Notes under the pieces: generated by a model | Databases searched by the model: none | What the model was told of the DNA's origin: nothing | What the model saw: only the letters and a program-made list of their open reading frames with translations | Made by a program: the position numbers and the translations under genes | Origin: Paragemmobacter ruber | GTDB lineage: Bacteria; Pseudomonadota; Alphaproteobacteria; Rhodobacterales; Rhodobacteraceae | Direction of reading: 5' to 3' | DNA: 64,000 bases | Assembly (NCBI RefSeq): GCF_009908315.1 | Contig: NZ_JAAATW010000001.1 | Coordinates: 62,001-126,000, forward strand | Part shown: positions 1-9,816 of the stretch, in pieces | Layout: each line of letters starts with the position of its first letter | Numbering within the stretch: the stretch's first letter is position 1

Positions 1-1
1 C

Positions 2-1000
2 GCTGCGCAGCTTGCCGATTTCACCCAGCGTGTGACCAAGCACACGATGGTGCATGAACAGATGCACTACTTCTTCCGCGGCTTCCGCCGCGACGCCCAT
101 CCCATGGCCACCATGGTGGGCGTGGTCGGCGCCATGGCCGCCTTCTACCACGACTCGACCGATATCAACGATCCCTGGCAGCGCGAGGTGGCCGCGATCC
201 GCATGATCGCGAAACTGCCCACCATCGCGGCGATGGCCTATAAATACTCCATCGGCCAGCCCTTCGTGTATCCCAAGAACAGCCTCAGCTACGCCGGCAA
301 CTTCCTGCACATGTGCTTTGCCGTCCCGGCCGAGGATTACGTGGTCTCGCCCATCCTCGAAAAGGCGATGGACCGCATCATGATGCTGCATGCCGATCAC
401 GAACAGAACGCCTCCACCTCCACGGTGCGTCTGGCCGGATCGTCGGGGGCCAACCCCTTCGCCTGCATCGCGGCGGGCATCGCCTGCCTCTGGGGCCCCG
501 CCCATGGCGGCGCGAACCAGGCCTGCCTTGAGATGCTCAAGGAAATCGGCACGGTTGACCGCATCCCCGAATTCATCGCCAAGGCGAAGGACAAGAATTC
601 CGGCTTCCGTCTGATGGGCTTCGGCCACCGCGTCTACAAGAACTTCGATCCCCGCGCCAAGGTGATGAAGGAATCGGCGGATGAGGTGCTGGGCCTTCTG
701 GGGGTGGAGAACAACCCGCTCCTGCAGGTCGCCAAGGAACTGGAACGGATCGCGCTTGAAGATGAATACTTCGTCTCCAAGAAGCTCTATCCCAACGTCG
801 ATTTCTATTCGGGCATCATCCTCGAGGCGATGGGCTTCCCCACCGCCATGTTCACCCCGATCTTCGCGATTTCCCGCACCGTGGGCTGGATCAGCCAGTG
901 GAAGGAAATGATCGCCGACAAGAACCAGAAGATCGGCCGCCCGCGCCAGCTCTACATCGGTGAAGCCAAGCGCGACTACGTCGATCTGCGCCTGCGCTGA
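2..1000 (+). CDS. gltA: Citrate synthase (5'-truncated by window edge)
   Basis: Condenses acetyl-CoA and oxaloacetate to citrate at the entry of the TCA cycle, in the cytoplasm. The frame is open from base 2, so the first ~100 residues of a ~430-residue type II enzyme lie outside the window and 332 residues are visible. Family hallmarks can be read directly: the AHGGANQ segment and the [15 protein letters not shown] segment carry the two active-site histidines, and VDFYSGII carries the catalytic aspartate. A perfect 11-bp hairpin follows the stop. The downstream gene is convergent, so gltA ends a transcription unit here. Confidence 0.97.
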   Translation, partial: AAQLADFTQRVTKHTMVHEQMHYFFRGFRRDAHPMATMVGVVGAMAAFYHDSTDINDPWQREVAAIRMIAKLPTIAAMAYKYSIGQPFVYPKNSLSYAGNFLHMCFAVPAEDYVVSPILEKAMDRIMMLHADHEQNASTSTVRLAGSSGANPFACIAAGIACLWGPAHGGANQACLEMLKEIGTVDRIPEFIAKAKDKNSGFRLMGFGHRVYKNFDPRAKVMKESADEVLGLLGVENNPLLQVAKELERIALEDEYFVSKKLYPNVDFYSGIILEAMGFPTAMFTPIFAISRTVGWISQWKEMIADKNQKIGRPRQLYIGEAKRDYVDLRLR

Positions 1001-1018
1001 TCGCGGCGGAAAAGGACG

Positions 1019-1050
1019 GAACGGCGGCCCCTTGGCCGCCGTTCTTCATT
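1019..1050 (+). terminator. Intrinsic terminator between gltA and aguB
   Basis: Perfect 11-bp stem (1019-1029 with 1034-1044), CCTT loop, then TTCATTT. It lies just past the gltA stop and reaches the 3' end of the convergent aguB gene, so it may work in both directions. Confidence 0.7.
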
Positions 1051-1927
1051 TGGCGTGCCGGGTTCCGTCCAGCGTGTTCACCGTCCCGTACAACTCCACC
1101 CGCCGGTCGCGGAACAGCCCCCAGCTTGCCCGCAGCGCGGCGATGGCCTCCAGATCGAAGGTCGCGGTCAGCACCTCTTCGCGGTCGCGAGAAGCGCGCG
1201 CCACCACCTGCCCCGCCTGATCAGCGATGAAGGAGGACCCGTAAAAGGTCACCGCCACCCCCTCCGGCGCGGTTTCCGTGCCGATCCGGTTCGACGCGAT
1301 CACCGGCAGGATGTTCGCCGCCGCATGGCCACGCATCACCGTCTCCCAATGCGGCTGGCTGTCATAGCCCGGCGCGGGCGGCTCTGATCCGATGGCGGTG
1401 GGATAAAGCAGCATCTCCGCCCCCATCAGCGCCATCGCGCGGGCCGCCTCGGGGAACCACTGATCCCAGCAGATACCCACCCCGATCCGCCCATGGGCGG
1501 TATCCCACACCCGGAACCCCGTATCCCCGGGCGAGAAATAGTATTTCTCCTCATAGCCCGGCCCCTGCGGGATATGGCTCTTGCGGTACAGGCCCAGCAT
1601 TGCTCCATCCGCATCCACCATGGCGACAGAATTGAAATGCGCCTGCCCCGCGCGTTCAAAGAACGACACCGGCAGCACCACCCCCAACTCCCGCGCCAGC
1701 GACTGGAACCGCGCCACCAGCGGGTGCCCCTCAAGGGGCCGCGCCAGCCGGAAATACTCCGCCCGCTCCGTGATGCAGAAATAGGGCGCCTCGAACAGTT
1801 CCTGGATCAGGATCACCTGCGCGCCCTGCGCGGCGGCCTTGCGGATCATCTCCTCGGCCTTGTCGGCATTGGCGGGCAGGTCCCAGCTGCAGGCGAACTG
1901 GGTGGCGGCGACGGTGACATGGGTCAT
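1046..1927 (-). CDS. aguB: N-carbamoylputrescine amidase
   Basis: Nitrilase-superfamily enzyme that hydrolyses N-carbamoylputrescine to putrescine, CO2 and ammonia, the last step of the agmatine route to putrescine. The 293 residues match the family's usual length. The Glu-Lys-Cys triad is visible in IQELFEAPYF, YRKSHIP and GICWDQWFPE. The start is supported by GGAG 6-9 bases upstream. The ornithine decarboxylase gene lies two genes away on the same strand, so this is a small polyamine cluster, but no agmatine deiminase (aguA) is present in the window. Identification is from motif reading and is firm at family level. Confidence 0.93.
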   Translation of the reverse strand: MTHVTVAATQFACSWDLPANADKAEEMIRKAAAQGAQVILIQELFEAPYFCITERAEYFRLARPLEGHPLVARFQSLARELGVVLPVSFFERAGQAHFNSVAMVDADGAMLGLYRKSHIPQGPGYEEKYYFSPGDTGFRVWDTAHGRIGVGICWDQWFPEAARAMALMGAEMLLYPTAIGSEPPAPGYDSQPHWETVMRGHAAANILPVIASNRIGTETAPEGVAVTFYGSSFIADQAGQVVARASRDREEVLTATFDLEAIAALRASWGLFRDRRVELYGTVNTLDGTRHAK

Positions 1928-1989
1928 GGGCGGGCTCCGGGTCGGTTCGCCCCGCAGTTAACCCGGCGCGGGCGGCCTTGGAAAGCCGC

Positions 1990-4260
1990 TCACGCGGCGG
2001 CCTGCAACCAGTGCCAGATGCGCTGCGGCGAAAACGGCATGTCCACCCGCGTCACCCCGCGCGGGGCCAGCGCATCGCGCACCGCGTTGGAAATCGCGCC
2101 CAGCGCCCCCACCGTCCCCGCCTCACCGCAGCCCTTCATGCCAAAGGGGTTCAGCACCGATGGCACGGGCTCTGATGTGAAATCGACAAAGGGCAGGTCC
2201 GTCGCGCGCGGCAGCGCGTAATCCATCAGGCTCGCCGCCAGCACCTGCCCCTCCGCATCATGCACGGCCAGTTCCATCACCGCCTGCCCATAGCCCTGCG
2301 CCACCCCGCCATGCACCTGGCCGATGGCCAGTTCCGGGGCGATCAGCGTGCCGAAATCATCCACCACCGTATAACGGTCAAGCTGCAGCGCACCCGTCTC
2401 GGGGTCGATCTCCACCTCGGCCAGATGCGCGCCATTGGGGAAGGACCGCCCCTCCAGCGTGATCGTCGCCGCCTGATCGCACAGATCCGCCCGGCCCCGC
2501 GCGCGGGCCAGATCCGCCGCCTCGGCCAGCGTCAGCCGCAGGTTCGATCCCGGCGCCCCGAAGACGTGATCGGAAAACGCCACCCCGGTCAGGCCCAGTT
2601 CACCCTCCAGAAACGCGGCCAGCTTCGCCACCGTCTGCAACACCGTGGCGCGAAGCGCGGTTCCCTGCACGGTCACGGATCGCGAACCGCCGGTCCCGCC
2701 ACCATTGGTTATCAGATCGCTGTCGCCCTGCACCACGCGGATCCGCTCTTCGGGCAGGCCGGTCATCCCGGCGGCCATCCGGGCGTAAACCGTCTCATGC
2801 CCCTGCCCGTTCGATTGCGTGCCGACATAGAGCGTGGCCCCGCCGCCTTCGTCCAGTGTCAGGCGCGCGGTCTCGCTCGGATCGCCAAGGATGGATTCGA
2901 TATAGGTGGCCAGCCCCAGCCCCCGCAGCATCCCCCGGCTTTCGCTCTCGGCCCGGCGCGCGGCAAAGCCTGCGACATCCGCCTCCACTTCGGCCCGGGC
3001 CAGCACGCGGGGAAAATCGCCCACGTCGATCACCTGCCCCGTCACGGTGCGATAGGGAAAGGTGCGGATGAAGTTCCGCCGCCGCAGATCGAACGGGCTA
3101 ACGCCCAGCACCCGCGCCGCCTCGTCCATCACCCGCTCGATCGTCAGTATCGCCTCGGGCCGCCCGGCGCCCCGATAGGCATCGACCGGCGCCGTATTGG
3201 TAAAGACGCCGATGGTATTCTGCCACGCATGGGGGATGTCATAGACCCCGGTCAGAACCTTGGAAAACAGCTCCGACTGGATGGGTTGCCCGAACTGCGA
3301 GTTATAGGCCCCCAGATTCGACAGCACCCGCACGCGATAGCCCGTGATCCGCAGCCCGGCATCGAACCCGATCTCTGCCTGCGCCACCAGATCGCGCCCG
3401 GCATTGTCCGACAGCATCCCCTCGCCGCGCTCCGACATCCAGCGCACCGGGCGGCCCAGCATCCGCGCCGCCTGCGCGATGACCACATATTCAGGATAGG
3501 TCATCGCCTTCATCCCGAACCCGCCCCCCACATCGGGGTTGGTCACCCGCACCGCATCGGGCGCAAGGCCCAGCATCCGCGCCAGTTCCTTCTTCTGGTT
3601 CCACACCCCCTGTCCGTTCACGCACAGATGCAGCCGCCCCTCGGCCCAGTCCGCCCATGCCCCGCGCGGCTCCAGCGGGTTCACGATCACTCGGTTGTGG
3701 ATCACCTCCAGCCGCACCACATGCGCGGCCCCTGCCAGCGCGGCGGCCGTCTCCGCCTCCCGCCCGATCCCGTAATCAAAGGCCAGGTTCCCCGGCGCCT
3801 CGGGGTGGATCGTCGCCCCGCCCGGTTCAAGGGCCAGCGCCACCGGCACCTCGTCCAGCGACAGGTCGATCAATTCGCCCGCGTCCCGCGCCTGTTCCAG
3901 CGTTTCGGCCACGATCATCGCCACCGCCTCGCCCACGAACCGCACCCGCCCCTCGGCCAGCACAGGCCGCGCGGGCGCCGCGCCCCGGCTGCCGTCGCGA
4001 TTGGCCACACGGGCAAAGCGCATCCCCGTCTCCACCCCCGCCGCGCGCAGGCCATCGGCCGTCAGCACAAGATGCACCCCCGGCGCCGTTCGCGCCGCCG
4101 CCACATCCAGCGCCGTGATCTCCGCATGTGCCCGGTCCGACCGCAGGAACCACGCCTGCAACGCGCCCGCCGGCGCGATGTCATCGACATACCGCCCCTG
4201 CCCCGTCAGGAAACGGATATCCTCGCGCCGCCGCGCGGGCTGGGCCTGACCGAATTTCAT
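1990..4260 (-). CDS. Xanthine dehydrogenase family molybdopterin-binding subunit (form II CoxL-like)
   Basis: Large molybdenum-cofactor subunit of the xanthine/aldehyde/CO dehydrogenase family, 756 residues. An N-terminal a/b hammerhead domain (about residues 15-135) precedes the cofactor-binding domains. The AYRGAGR motif near residue 360 is the form II signature; true CO dehydrogenases carry AYxCSFR. The catalytic glutamate is probably the one in GCGEAG near residue 715. Family members normally work with a FAD subunit and a 2Fe-2S subunit, but neither is adjacent: the flanking genes are polyamine enzymes. The substrate is unknown. A partner encoded elsewhere, or single-subunit use, are both possible. 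Confidence 0.9.
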   Translation of the reverse strand: MKFGQAQPARRREDIRFLTGQGRYVDDIAPAGALQAWFLRSDRAHAEITALDVAAARTAPGVHLVLTADGLRAAGVETGMRFARVANRDGSRGAAPARPVLAEGRVRFVGEAVAMIVAETLEQARDAGELIDLSLDEVPVALALEPGGATIHPEAPGNLAFDYGIGREAETAAALAGAAHVVRLEVIHNRVIVNPLEPRGAWADWAEGRLHLCVNGQGVWNQKKELARMLGLAPDAVRVTNPDVGGGFGMKAMTYPEYVVIAQAARMLGRPVRWMSERGEGMLSDNAGRDLVAQAEIGFDAGLRITGYRVRVLSNLGAYNSQFGQPIQSELFSKVLTGVYDIPHAWQNTIGVFTNTAPVDAYRGAGRPEAILTIERVMDEAARVLGVSPFDLRRRNFIRTFPYRTVTGQVIDVGDFPRVLARAEVEADVAGFAARRAESESRGMLRGLGLATYIESILGDPSETARLTLDEGGGATLYVGTQSNGQGHETVYARMAAGMTGLPEERIRVVQGDSDLITNGGGTGGSRSVTVQGTALRATVLQTVAKLAAFLEGELGLTGVAFSDHVFGAPGSNLRLTLAEAADLARARGRADLCDQAATITLEGRSFPNGAHLAEVEIDPETGALQLDRYTVVDDFGTLIAPELAIGQVHGGVAQGYGQAVMELAVHDAEGQVLAASLMDYALPRATDLPFVDFTSEPVPSVLNPFGMKGCGEAGTVGALGAISNAVRDALAPRGVTRVDMPFSPQRIWHWLQAAA

Positions 4261-4288
4261 GAAATGCCCCCTGCTTGGCTGACCGCCG

Positions 4289-4328
4289 AAAAACTACGCC
4301 CCCGGACTGGAATGTCCAGCCGGGGGCG
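4289..4328 (-). terminator. Terminator of ornithine decarboxylase gene
   Basis: On the minus strand a long GC-rich stem (positions 4328 to 4297, with a nested CTGGA/TCCAG part) is followed by TAGTTTTTC. It lies immediately 3' of the decarboxylase gene and ends before the CoxL-like gene, which therefore needs its own promoter or read-through. Confidence 0.75.
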
Positions 4329-4361
4329 CGGGTTCTTTCCGCAATCAGACCGACGGCGCGA

Positions 4362-5507
4362 TCAGACGCGCAGCGACAGCACCGTTGCCATGGTCAATTC
4401 GCCAAAGCCGTTGAAGCGCGTGTTGGTGACGGTGGAATAGGCCCCCATCCCCTGCACGATCACATAATCACCCTCGGCGATATCCGCAGGCAGCATCACC
4501 TCGCCCGGCAGACGATCTACCGAATCGCAGGTCGGGCCGAACACGATCCGCCCCTGCAACGCGCCATCCCGATGCACGCCTTCGGGCGACAGCACCTCGG
4601 TCCGGTCGATCACCCCGATCAGCGGCAGTTCCGTCAGCGTGCCATAGACACCGTCATTCAGGAACACATGCGTGTCATCCCGCACCGCCTTGACCTTCGC
4701 CGCCAGCGTGAAGGCATCGCCGCACAGCGCCCGACCCGGCTCGCACACCAGAAGCGGGCGGTTCTCGCCAAAGGCCTCGGTCGCCACGCGGTCGATCAGC
4801 GCGAAGGTCGCCTCCAGCGCCGGCACCACGCCCATCAGGCGGTGCGACGGGAACCCGCCCCCCACGTTCAGCCGCGCAATCTCCACCCCTGCATCGCGCG
4901 CGATATCGGCGGCGGTGCGGATATAGGTCTCCCACGCGGCGGGATCGGTACATTGCGTGCCCGGATGGAAGGTCAGCGACGGGATGAAACCCGCCTCGGC
5001 CACGCGGCGCAGCAGTTCCGTCGCCAGTTCCGCCGTCGCGCCGAACTTGGCGCCAAAGTTATAGGCCGCGCCCGCGACCGGCAGCTTGAACCGGACCGAG
5101 ATTTCGCAATCCGCCGCCGGCACCATCTCGATCAGCTTGGCCAGTTCCGATGCGCTGTCCACCGAATAGGACTTCACGCCCCGCTCCACCGCATGCCGGA
5201 TCTCCGACCGCGCGCGCACCGGGTTGTTGTAATGGATCGCCGCATCCGGGGCGAGGCGACGGATCAGGTCGATCTCAAAGCTCGAGGCGCAGTCATACCC
5301 ACGCACCCCAGCGGCAGAAAGGTTTTCCACCACTTCCTCACCCGGGTTGGATTTCACCGCATAGGTGACCATGCCGGGAAAGCCGTCGATGAAGCGACGC
5401 GCCGCCGCCTGCAACGCAGAGGGGCTAAAGAACAGAACCGGGTTTTCCGGCTGCTGATTGCGAAGAAATTCGGTCGGATTGGTCCAGATCGTTTTGGACA
5501 GTCCCAT
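4362..5507 (-). CDS. Ornithine decarboxylase, PLP fold type III (Orn/Lys/Arg decarboxylase group 2)
   Basis: Decarboxylates ornithine (possibly lysine) to the diamine and feeds polyamine synthesis. The ATG at 5507 gives 381 residues, the usual size for alphaproteobacterial enzymes, and has an AAAGGA ribosome site; an upstream in-frame ATG at 5570 would add 21 residues that do not look homologous. Visible motifs: the PLP lysine in YAVKSNP, HPGTQC, the glycine-rich NVGGGFP, EPGRAL, and the active-site cysteine in GPTCDSVD. A structured leader precedes it (separate entry) and an AsnC/Lrp regulator is divergent. Ornithine versus lysine preference cannot be settled by eye. Confidence 0.92.
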   Translation of the reverse strand: MGLSKTIWTNPTEFLRNQQPENPVLFFSPSALQAAARRFIDGFPGMVTYAVKSNPGEEVVENLSAAGVRGYDCASSFEIDLIRRLAPDAAIHYNNPVRARSEIRHAVERGVKSYSVDSASELAKLIEMVPAADCEISVRFKLPVAGAAYNFGAKFGATAELATELLRRVAEAGFIPSLTFHPGTQCTDPAAWETYIRTAADIARDAGVEIARLNVGGGFPSHRLMGVVPALEATFALIDRVATEAFGENRPLLVCEPGRALCGDAFTLAAKVKAVRDDTHVFLNDGVYGTLTELPLIGVIDRTEVLSPEGVHRDGALQGRIVFGPTCDSVDRLPGEVMLPADIAEGDYVIVQGMGAYSTVTNTRFNGFGELTMATVLSLRV

Positions 5508-5514
5508 CGGCGTG

Positions 5515-5625
5515 ATCCTTTCTGCCAACAAGACGCAAGCCCTCCCCGCTGCTCGTTCACGGGACGGCAAGGCACCTGCGCGGTTTTTCCAACCAGGCCA
5601 GGTGCGTATGAGCCGCCCTTTTCCT
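5515..5625 (-). ncRNA. Structured 5' leader of the decarboxylase gene, candidate speF RNA motif
   Basis: Read on the minus strand, the leader has an outer stem GCACCTG/CAGGTGC (5605-5599 with 5578-5572) enclosing an inner GGTT/AACC hairpin, followed by a conserved-looking GC-rich segment down to the AAAGGA ribosome site. The speF RNA motif is known upstream of ornithine decarboxylase genes in Alphaproteobacteria, so position and structure agree. The assignment rests on context and pairing only; I could not run a covariance model. Confidence 0.5.
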
Positions 5626-5724
5626 GCAACTGAGGATGCCGCATATGGTGTACAAACTCACCGAACAAAACTGTATAAATGCATCGAAACGTCGTTATAA
5701 TGACGAAAAGATCGGGCAGATTGC

Positions 5725-6156
5725 ATGGACGAACTGGATCGCAACATCATCGGCCTTCTGGGGGCGGATGCCCGTATGTCGGTGGCCACGCTGTCGCGCC
5801 GACTAAAGGTTGCGCGCTCCACCATTCAGGCCCGGCTGGAACGGCTGGAAACCACCGGGGTCATCGCCGGATACACGCTGAAACTGGGCGAAGGGGCGCG
5901 TCAGGGCCGCATCCGCGCCTCGGTTCTTCTCACCATCGAACCCCGCGCGCAGGCCAATATCCTCACCCGCCTGAAGGCCATCGCCGAGGTGGAGCGTGTC
6001 TTCACCACCTCTGGCCGCTTCGATCTTCTGATGCAAATCGCCTGCCCCAACACGCAAGTGCTCGATCAGGTCCTCGATCAGATCGGCGCGATGACGGGGG
6101 TGAAATCCTCCGAAAGCCTGATCCATCTCAGCACGCGAATCGACCGCGCGGTGTGA
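5725..6156 (+). CDS. Lrp/AsnC family transcriptional regulator
   Basis: A 143-residue DNA-binding protein, standard size. An N-terminal winged helix-turn-helix (about residues 1-60, with SVATLSRRLKVARSTIQARL as recognition region) precedes an RAM ligand-binding domain (about 70-140). It is divergent from the ornithine decarboxylase gene across a 217-bp region, so control of polyamine synthesis is the simplest guess, though Lrp-type proteins often autoregulate as well. The ligand is unknown. Confidence 0.9.
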   Translation: MDELDRNIIGLLGADARMSVATLSRRLKVARSTIQARLERLETTGVIAGYTLKLGEGARQGRIRASVLLTIEPRAQANILTRLKAIAEVERVFTTSGRFDLLMQIACPNTQVLDQVLDQIGAMTGVKSSESLIHLSTRIDRAV

Positions 6157-6170
6157 CCGCATCGCCGCCC

Positions 6171-6208
6171 CCTCTGCCAGGCGCCTCTGCCAGGCGCCTC
6201 TGCCCAGC
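6171..6208. repeat. Short 13-bp tandem repeat
   Basis: The unit CCTCTGCCAGGCG occurs twice exactly (6171-6183, 6184-6196), followed by a partial third copy. It lies between the AsnC gene and valS, in the probable valS leader. Confidence 0.7.
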
Positions 6209-6282
6209 CTCGCAGCAGGCCGGGGCATCTGCCGCTTTCCCTTGCCGCGCCCGCGCGCTAGAACCCCGGGCGACAGTCAGGG

Positions 6283-9201
6283 ATGCAAGCGATGCCGATG
6301 GAAAAGACCTTCAACGCCGCCGAGGCCGAGGCGCGGATCTCCGCGAAATGGATCGAGAGCAAGGCCTTCCGCGCCGGGGCGAACGCCAAGCCCGGCGCCG
6401 AAAGCTTCTGCGTGATGATCCCGCCGCCGAATGTCACGGGCTCGCTCCACATGGGACATGCCTTCAACAACACGCTGCAGGATATCCTGACGCGCTGGCA
6501 CCGCATGAAGGGCCATGACACGCTGTGGCAACCCGGCACCGATCACGCAGGGATCGCCACCCAGATGGTCACCGAACGCGAAATGGCCGCGCGGGGCGAA
6601 CCCAACCGCCGCGACATGGGGCGCGAGGCATTCACCGCCCGCGTCTGGCAGCAGAAACAGAAATCCCGCGGCACCATCATCGGGCAATTGCAGCGCCTCG
6701 GCTGTTCCTGCGACTGGGACCGCGAGGCCTTCACCATGTCCGGCGCTCCCGGCGCGCCTCAGGGCGAAGAGGGGAACTTCCACGACGCGGTGATCCGCGT
6801 CTTCGTCGATCTCTACAACAAAGGCCTGATCTACCGCGGCAAGCGTCTGGTGAACTGGGACCCGCATTTCGAGACCGCGATCTCCGACCTCGAGGTGGAG
6901 AATACCGAAGTCGACGGTCACATGTGGCACTTCAAATACCCGCTCGCCGGGGGCGCCACCTACCGCTACGTCGAAAAGGACGCCGAAGGGAACATCCTCG
7001 TCGATGAGGAGCGCGACTACATCTCCATCGCCACGACCCGGCCCGAAACCATGCTGGGCGATGGTGCCGTGGCGGTGCATCCGTCGGACACGCGTTACGC
7101 GGCAATCGTCGGCAAACTCTGCGAAATCCCGGTCGGGCCAAAGGAACACCGCCGCCTGATCCCGATCATCGCCGACGAATACCCCGATCCCACCTTCGGC
7201 TCCGGCGCGGTCAAGATCACGGGCGCGCATGACTTCAACGATTACGGCGTGGCCAAGCGCGGCGGGATCCCCTGCTATCGCCTGATGGACACGCGCGCCT
7301 GCCTGCGTTCGGATGGCGTCCCATATGCCGACGCGGCGGGGATCGCGCAGGCCGTGGCGCGGGGAGAGCGGGTGTTGACCGAGGCAGAGGCCGATGCCCT
7401 GAACCTCGTCCCCGATCACCTGCGCGGGCTCGACCGGATGGAGGCGCGCAAGCGCGTGGTCGAAGAGATCACGGCGGAAGGTCTGGCCGTGATGACGCGG
7501 GCGGATGATCCGCGTCTGGGCAAGGCGGCGGTCAAGAAGGATGTCGAAGGGGCGGATGCCCCCGTGCCGCTGGTCGAAGCGAAGAAGATCATGCAACCCT
7601 TCGGCGATCGTTCGAAAGTGGTAATTGAACCCATGCTGACGGACCAATGGTTCGTCGATACTGTTCGAATTGTGCAACCCGCGCTGGACGCTGTCCGCAA
7701 AGGAACGGTGAAGATCATCCCCGAAAGCGGCGAGAGGACGTACTACCACTGGCTCGACAATATCGAACCCTGGTGCATCTCGCGCCAGCTCTGGTGGGGC
7801 CATCAGATCCCGGTGTGGTATGACGACGAAGGCAACCATTACTGCGCCCCGACTGAGGCCGAGGCGCAGGCCATGGCCCCCGGCAAGCCCCTCACCCGCG
7901 ACCCCGACGTGCTGGACACCTGGTTCTCCTCCGGCCTCTGGCCCATCGGCACGCTGGGCTGGCCCGATCAGACCGACGCACTGAAGCGCTACTTCCCCAC
8001 CTCCGTCCTCATCACGGGCCAAGACATCCTCTTCTTCTGGGTCGCCCGGATGATGATGATGCAGCTTGCCGTGGTGAATGAGGTGCCGTTCAAGACGGTC
8101 TACCTCCACGGCCTCGTGCGCGATGCCAAGGGCAAGAAGATGTCCAAATCCCTGGGCAACGTCATCGACCCGCTGGAAATCATCGACGAATACGGCGCCG
8201 ACGCGCTGCGCTTCACCAACGCCGCGATGGCCTCCCTCGGCGGTGTGCTGAAACTCGATACGGCGCGCATCGCAGGCTATCGCAACTTCGGCACAAAACT
8301 GTGGAACGCCTGCCGCTTTGCCGAAATGAACGGGGTCTGGGACGGCCACGCCACGCAAACCGTCGCCCCCGACGCCACCGCCACCGCGAACCGCTGGATC
8401 ATCGGCGAAACCGTCCGCACGCTGGCCGAGGTGGACGCAGCACTTGCCGACTACCGCTTCGATCAGGCCGCCGACACGCTCTACCGCTTCGTCTGGGGCA
8501 AGGTCTGCGACTGGTATGTCGAATTCGCCAAACCCCTGTTCGACGGCCCCGCCGCCGCAGAGACACGCCAGACCATGGCCTGGGTGCTGGATCACTGCAT
8601 GATCCTGCTGCATCCCATGATGCCCTTCCTGACCGAGGAGCTTTGGGCCACCACCGGCACCCGTGCCAAGATGCTGGTCCATACCGACTGGCCCGCCGCC
8701 GACCTCTCCCTCGCCACCCCCGCCGCCGACCGCGAAATGGGCTGGGTCACCACCCTGATCGACGAAATCCGCTCCGCCCGCGCGCAGATGCACGTCCCCG
8801 TGGGCCTGAAGGTCGACCTGGTCGCCACCACCCTGTCGGATGAGGCCCGCGCCGCCTGGTCCCGGAACGAGGCGCTGATCAAGCGCCTCGCCCGCGTCGA
8901 AACCCTGACCGAGGCCAAAGCCGCCCCCAAGGGCAGCATCTCGATCGCGTTGGACGGCGCGGCCTTCGCCCTACCGCTGGAGGGCATCATCGACATCGCC
9001 GAAGAAAAGGCCCGCCTCACCAAGGCGCTCGACAAACTGGCCAAAGAGATCGGCGGGTTGAAAGGGCGCCTCAACAACCCGGCCTTCGTCGCCTCCGCCC
9101 CGGAAGAGGTGGTCGATGAAGCCCGCGCCAATCTGGAAGCGCGCGAGGACGAGGCCGCAAAGCTCAACGCCGCCCTCACGCGTCTGGCCGAGATCGGGTG
9201 A
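6283..9201 (+). CDS. valS: Valyl-tRNA synthetase
   Basis: Class I aminoacyl-tRNA synthetase charging tRNA-Val, 972 residues. The HIGH-type motif reads LHMGH near residues 55-59 after PPNVTG, and KMSKS reads KKMSKS near 617-622. An inserted CP1 editing domain lies between. The C-terminal ~70 residues form the valine-enzyme coiled-coil arm ([17 protein letters not shown]). Starts at 6283, 6292 and 6298 are all possible and differ by at most five residues. A strong terminator follows at 9252. Confidence 0.97.
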   Translation: MQAMPMEKTFNAAEAEARISAKWIESKAFRAGANAKPGAESFCVMIPPPNVTGSLHMGHAFNNTLQDILTRWHRMKGHDTLWQPGTDHAGIATQMVTEREMAARGEPNRRDMGREAFTARVWQQKQKSRGTIIGQLQRLGCSCDWDREAFTMSGAPGAPQGEEGNFHDAVIRVFVDLYNKGLIYRGKRLVNWDPHFETAISDLEVENTEVDGHMWHFKYPLAGGATYRYVEKDAEGNILVDEERDYISIATTRPETMLGDGAVAVHPSDTRYAAIVGKLCEIPVGPKEHRRLIPIIADEYPDPTFGSGAVKITGAHDFNDYGVAKRGGIPCYRLMDTRACLRSDGVPYADAAGIAQAVARGERVLTEAEADALNLVPDHLRGLDRMEARKRVVEEITAEGLAVMTRADDPRLGKAAVKKDVEGADAPVPLVEAKKIMQPFGDRSKVVIEPMLTDQWFVDTVRIVQPALDAVRKGTVKIIPESGERTYYHWLDNIEPWCISRQLWWGHQIPVWYDDEGNHYCAPTEAEAQAMAPGKPLTRDPDVLDTWFSSGLWPIGTLGWPDQTDALKRYFPTSVLITGQDILFFWVARMMMMQLAVVNEVPFKTVYLHGLVRDAKGKKMSKSLGNVIDPLEIIDEYGADALRFTNAAMASLGGVLKLDTARIAGYRNFGTKLWNACRFAEMNGVWDGHATQTVAPDATATANRWIIGETVRTLAEVDAALADYRFDQAADTLYRFVWGKVCDWYVEFAKPLFDGPAAAETRQTMAWVLDHCMILLHPMMPFLTEELWATTGTRAKMLVHTDWPAADLSLATPAADREMGWVTTLIDEIRSARAQMHVPVGLKVDLVATTLSDEARAAWSRNEALIKRLARVETLTEAKAAPKGSISIALDGAAFALPLEGIIDIAEEKARLTKALDKLAKEIGGLKGRLNNPAFVASAPEEVVDEARANLEAREDEAAKLNAALTRLAEIG

Positions 9202-9251
9202 TCCCGTCTCTGCAAATCCATCCCGTGGGATCATCCCAAGCCGGGGGGAAC

Positions 9252-9280
9252 AAGGGGGCGTGAAGCCCCCTTTTCCTTTT
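9252..9280 (+). terminator. Intrinsic terminator after valS
   Basis: Stem AAGGGGGC/GCCCCCTT with a GTGAA loop followed by TTCCTTTT, 51 bp after the valS stop. Confidence 0.85.
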
Positions 9281-9320
9281 CTGCCAGACGCGCGACACTT
9301 CTCCAAAAAGGAGAGCACCC

Positions 9321-9653
9321 ATGTCATGGCTGTCCCGTCTTGCCGAACGACAGATGCAGAAGGCGCGCCTGAAAGGCGATCTTCAGGGGCTGGAGGGCGA
9401 AGGCAAACCCCTGCCCGACCGCCCCGGTGATGCCTTCGTCAGCCCCGGCGACGCCATCGGCTTTCGCATCATGGCCGAGGCCGGCGTCCTGCCCGAGGAG
9501 ATCGTGCTGAAGAAGGAAGCCGCCCGCCTGCGCGAAACCCTGCAGCACGAGGCCGACCCCGCCCAACGCAAGGCGATCATGGCCGAACTTGCACAGGTCG
9601 AGATGCGTCAAGCGATGGCAGAGGAAGCCCGCCGCCGCTTCCTGCGCGACTGA
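9321..9653 (+). CDS. DUF1992 (DnaJC28-like) domain protein
   Basis: A 110-residue protein dominated by the DUF1992 domain, which also forms the C-terminal part of eukaryotic DNAJC28. The typical pattern is visible: an N-terminal LAERQMQKARLKGDLQGLEG, then GKPLP and a MAEAGVLPEEI helix, followed by a charged helix to the end. No J domain is present. A purine-rich ribosome site (AAAAAGGAG) precedes the ATG. The molecular function is not known. It stands alone between the valS terminator and a hairpin array. Confidence 0.85.
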   Translation: MSWLSRLAERQMQKARLKGDLQGLEGEGKPLPDRPGDAFVSPGDAIGFRIMAEAGVLPEEIVLKKEAARLRETLQHEADPAQRKAIMAELAQVEMRQAMAEEARRRFLRD

Positions 9654-9673
9654 TCGCTTCCCCCCCACCCAAG

Positions 9674-9780
9674 CCCGAAAATTTTCCCGAAAATTTTCGG
9701 GCGCGCCTGCCCAAGAATTTTCACCGAAAATTCTTGGGCGAGACGGGGGGAAGAATTTTCGGCCGAAAATTCTTCCCCCC
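9674..9780. repeat. Array of three perfect hairpins with GAAAATTTTC-type cores
   Basis: Hairpin 1 pairs 9674-9686 with 9689-9701 (13 bp), hairpin 2 pairs 9710-9722 with 9726-9738 (13 bp), and hairpin 3 is a 36-bp uninterrupted palindrome, 9745-9762 with 9763-9780. All share an AATTTTC or AAAATTTTC core with different GC ends. It may terminate the DUF1992 gene, but three in a row exceeds what termination needs. Confidence 0.85.
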
Positions 9781-9816
9781 TTGCACTCCCCCGCGCCGCT
9801 TGCTTCCCTGCGCGGC

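Noticed and set aside
2260-4440. Long plus-strand open frame (726 codons)
   Set aside because: It is antisense of the CoxL-like gene, rich in Arg/His/Pro/Gln with no recognisable domain, as expected from GC-rich codon shadowing.
6277-8793. Long minus-strand open frame (838 codons)
   Set aside because: It is antisense of valS with a Gly/Asp/His-rich composition and no motifs.
9674-9780. CRISPR array
   Set aside because: The units are palindromes of different length and end sequence without uniform spacers, and no cas genes are present.
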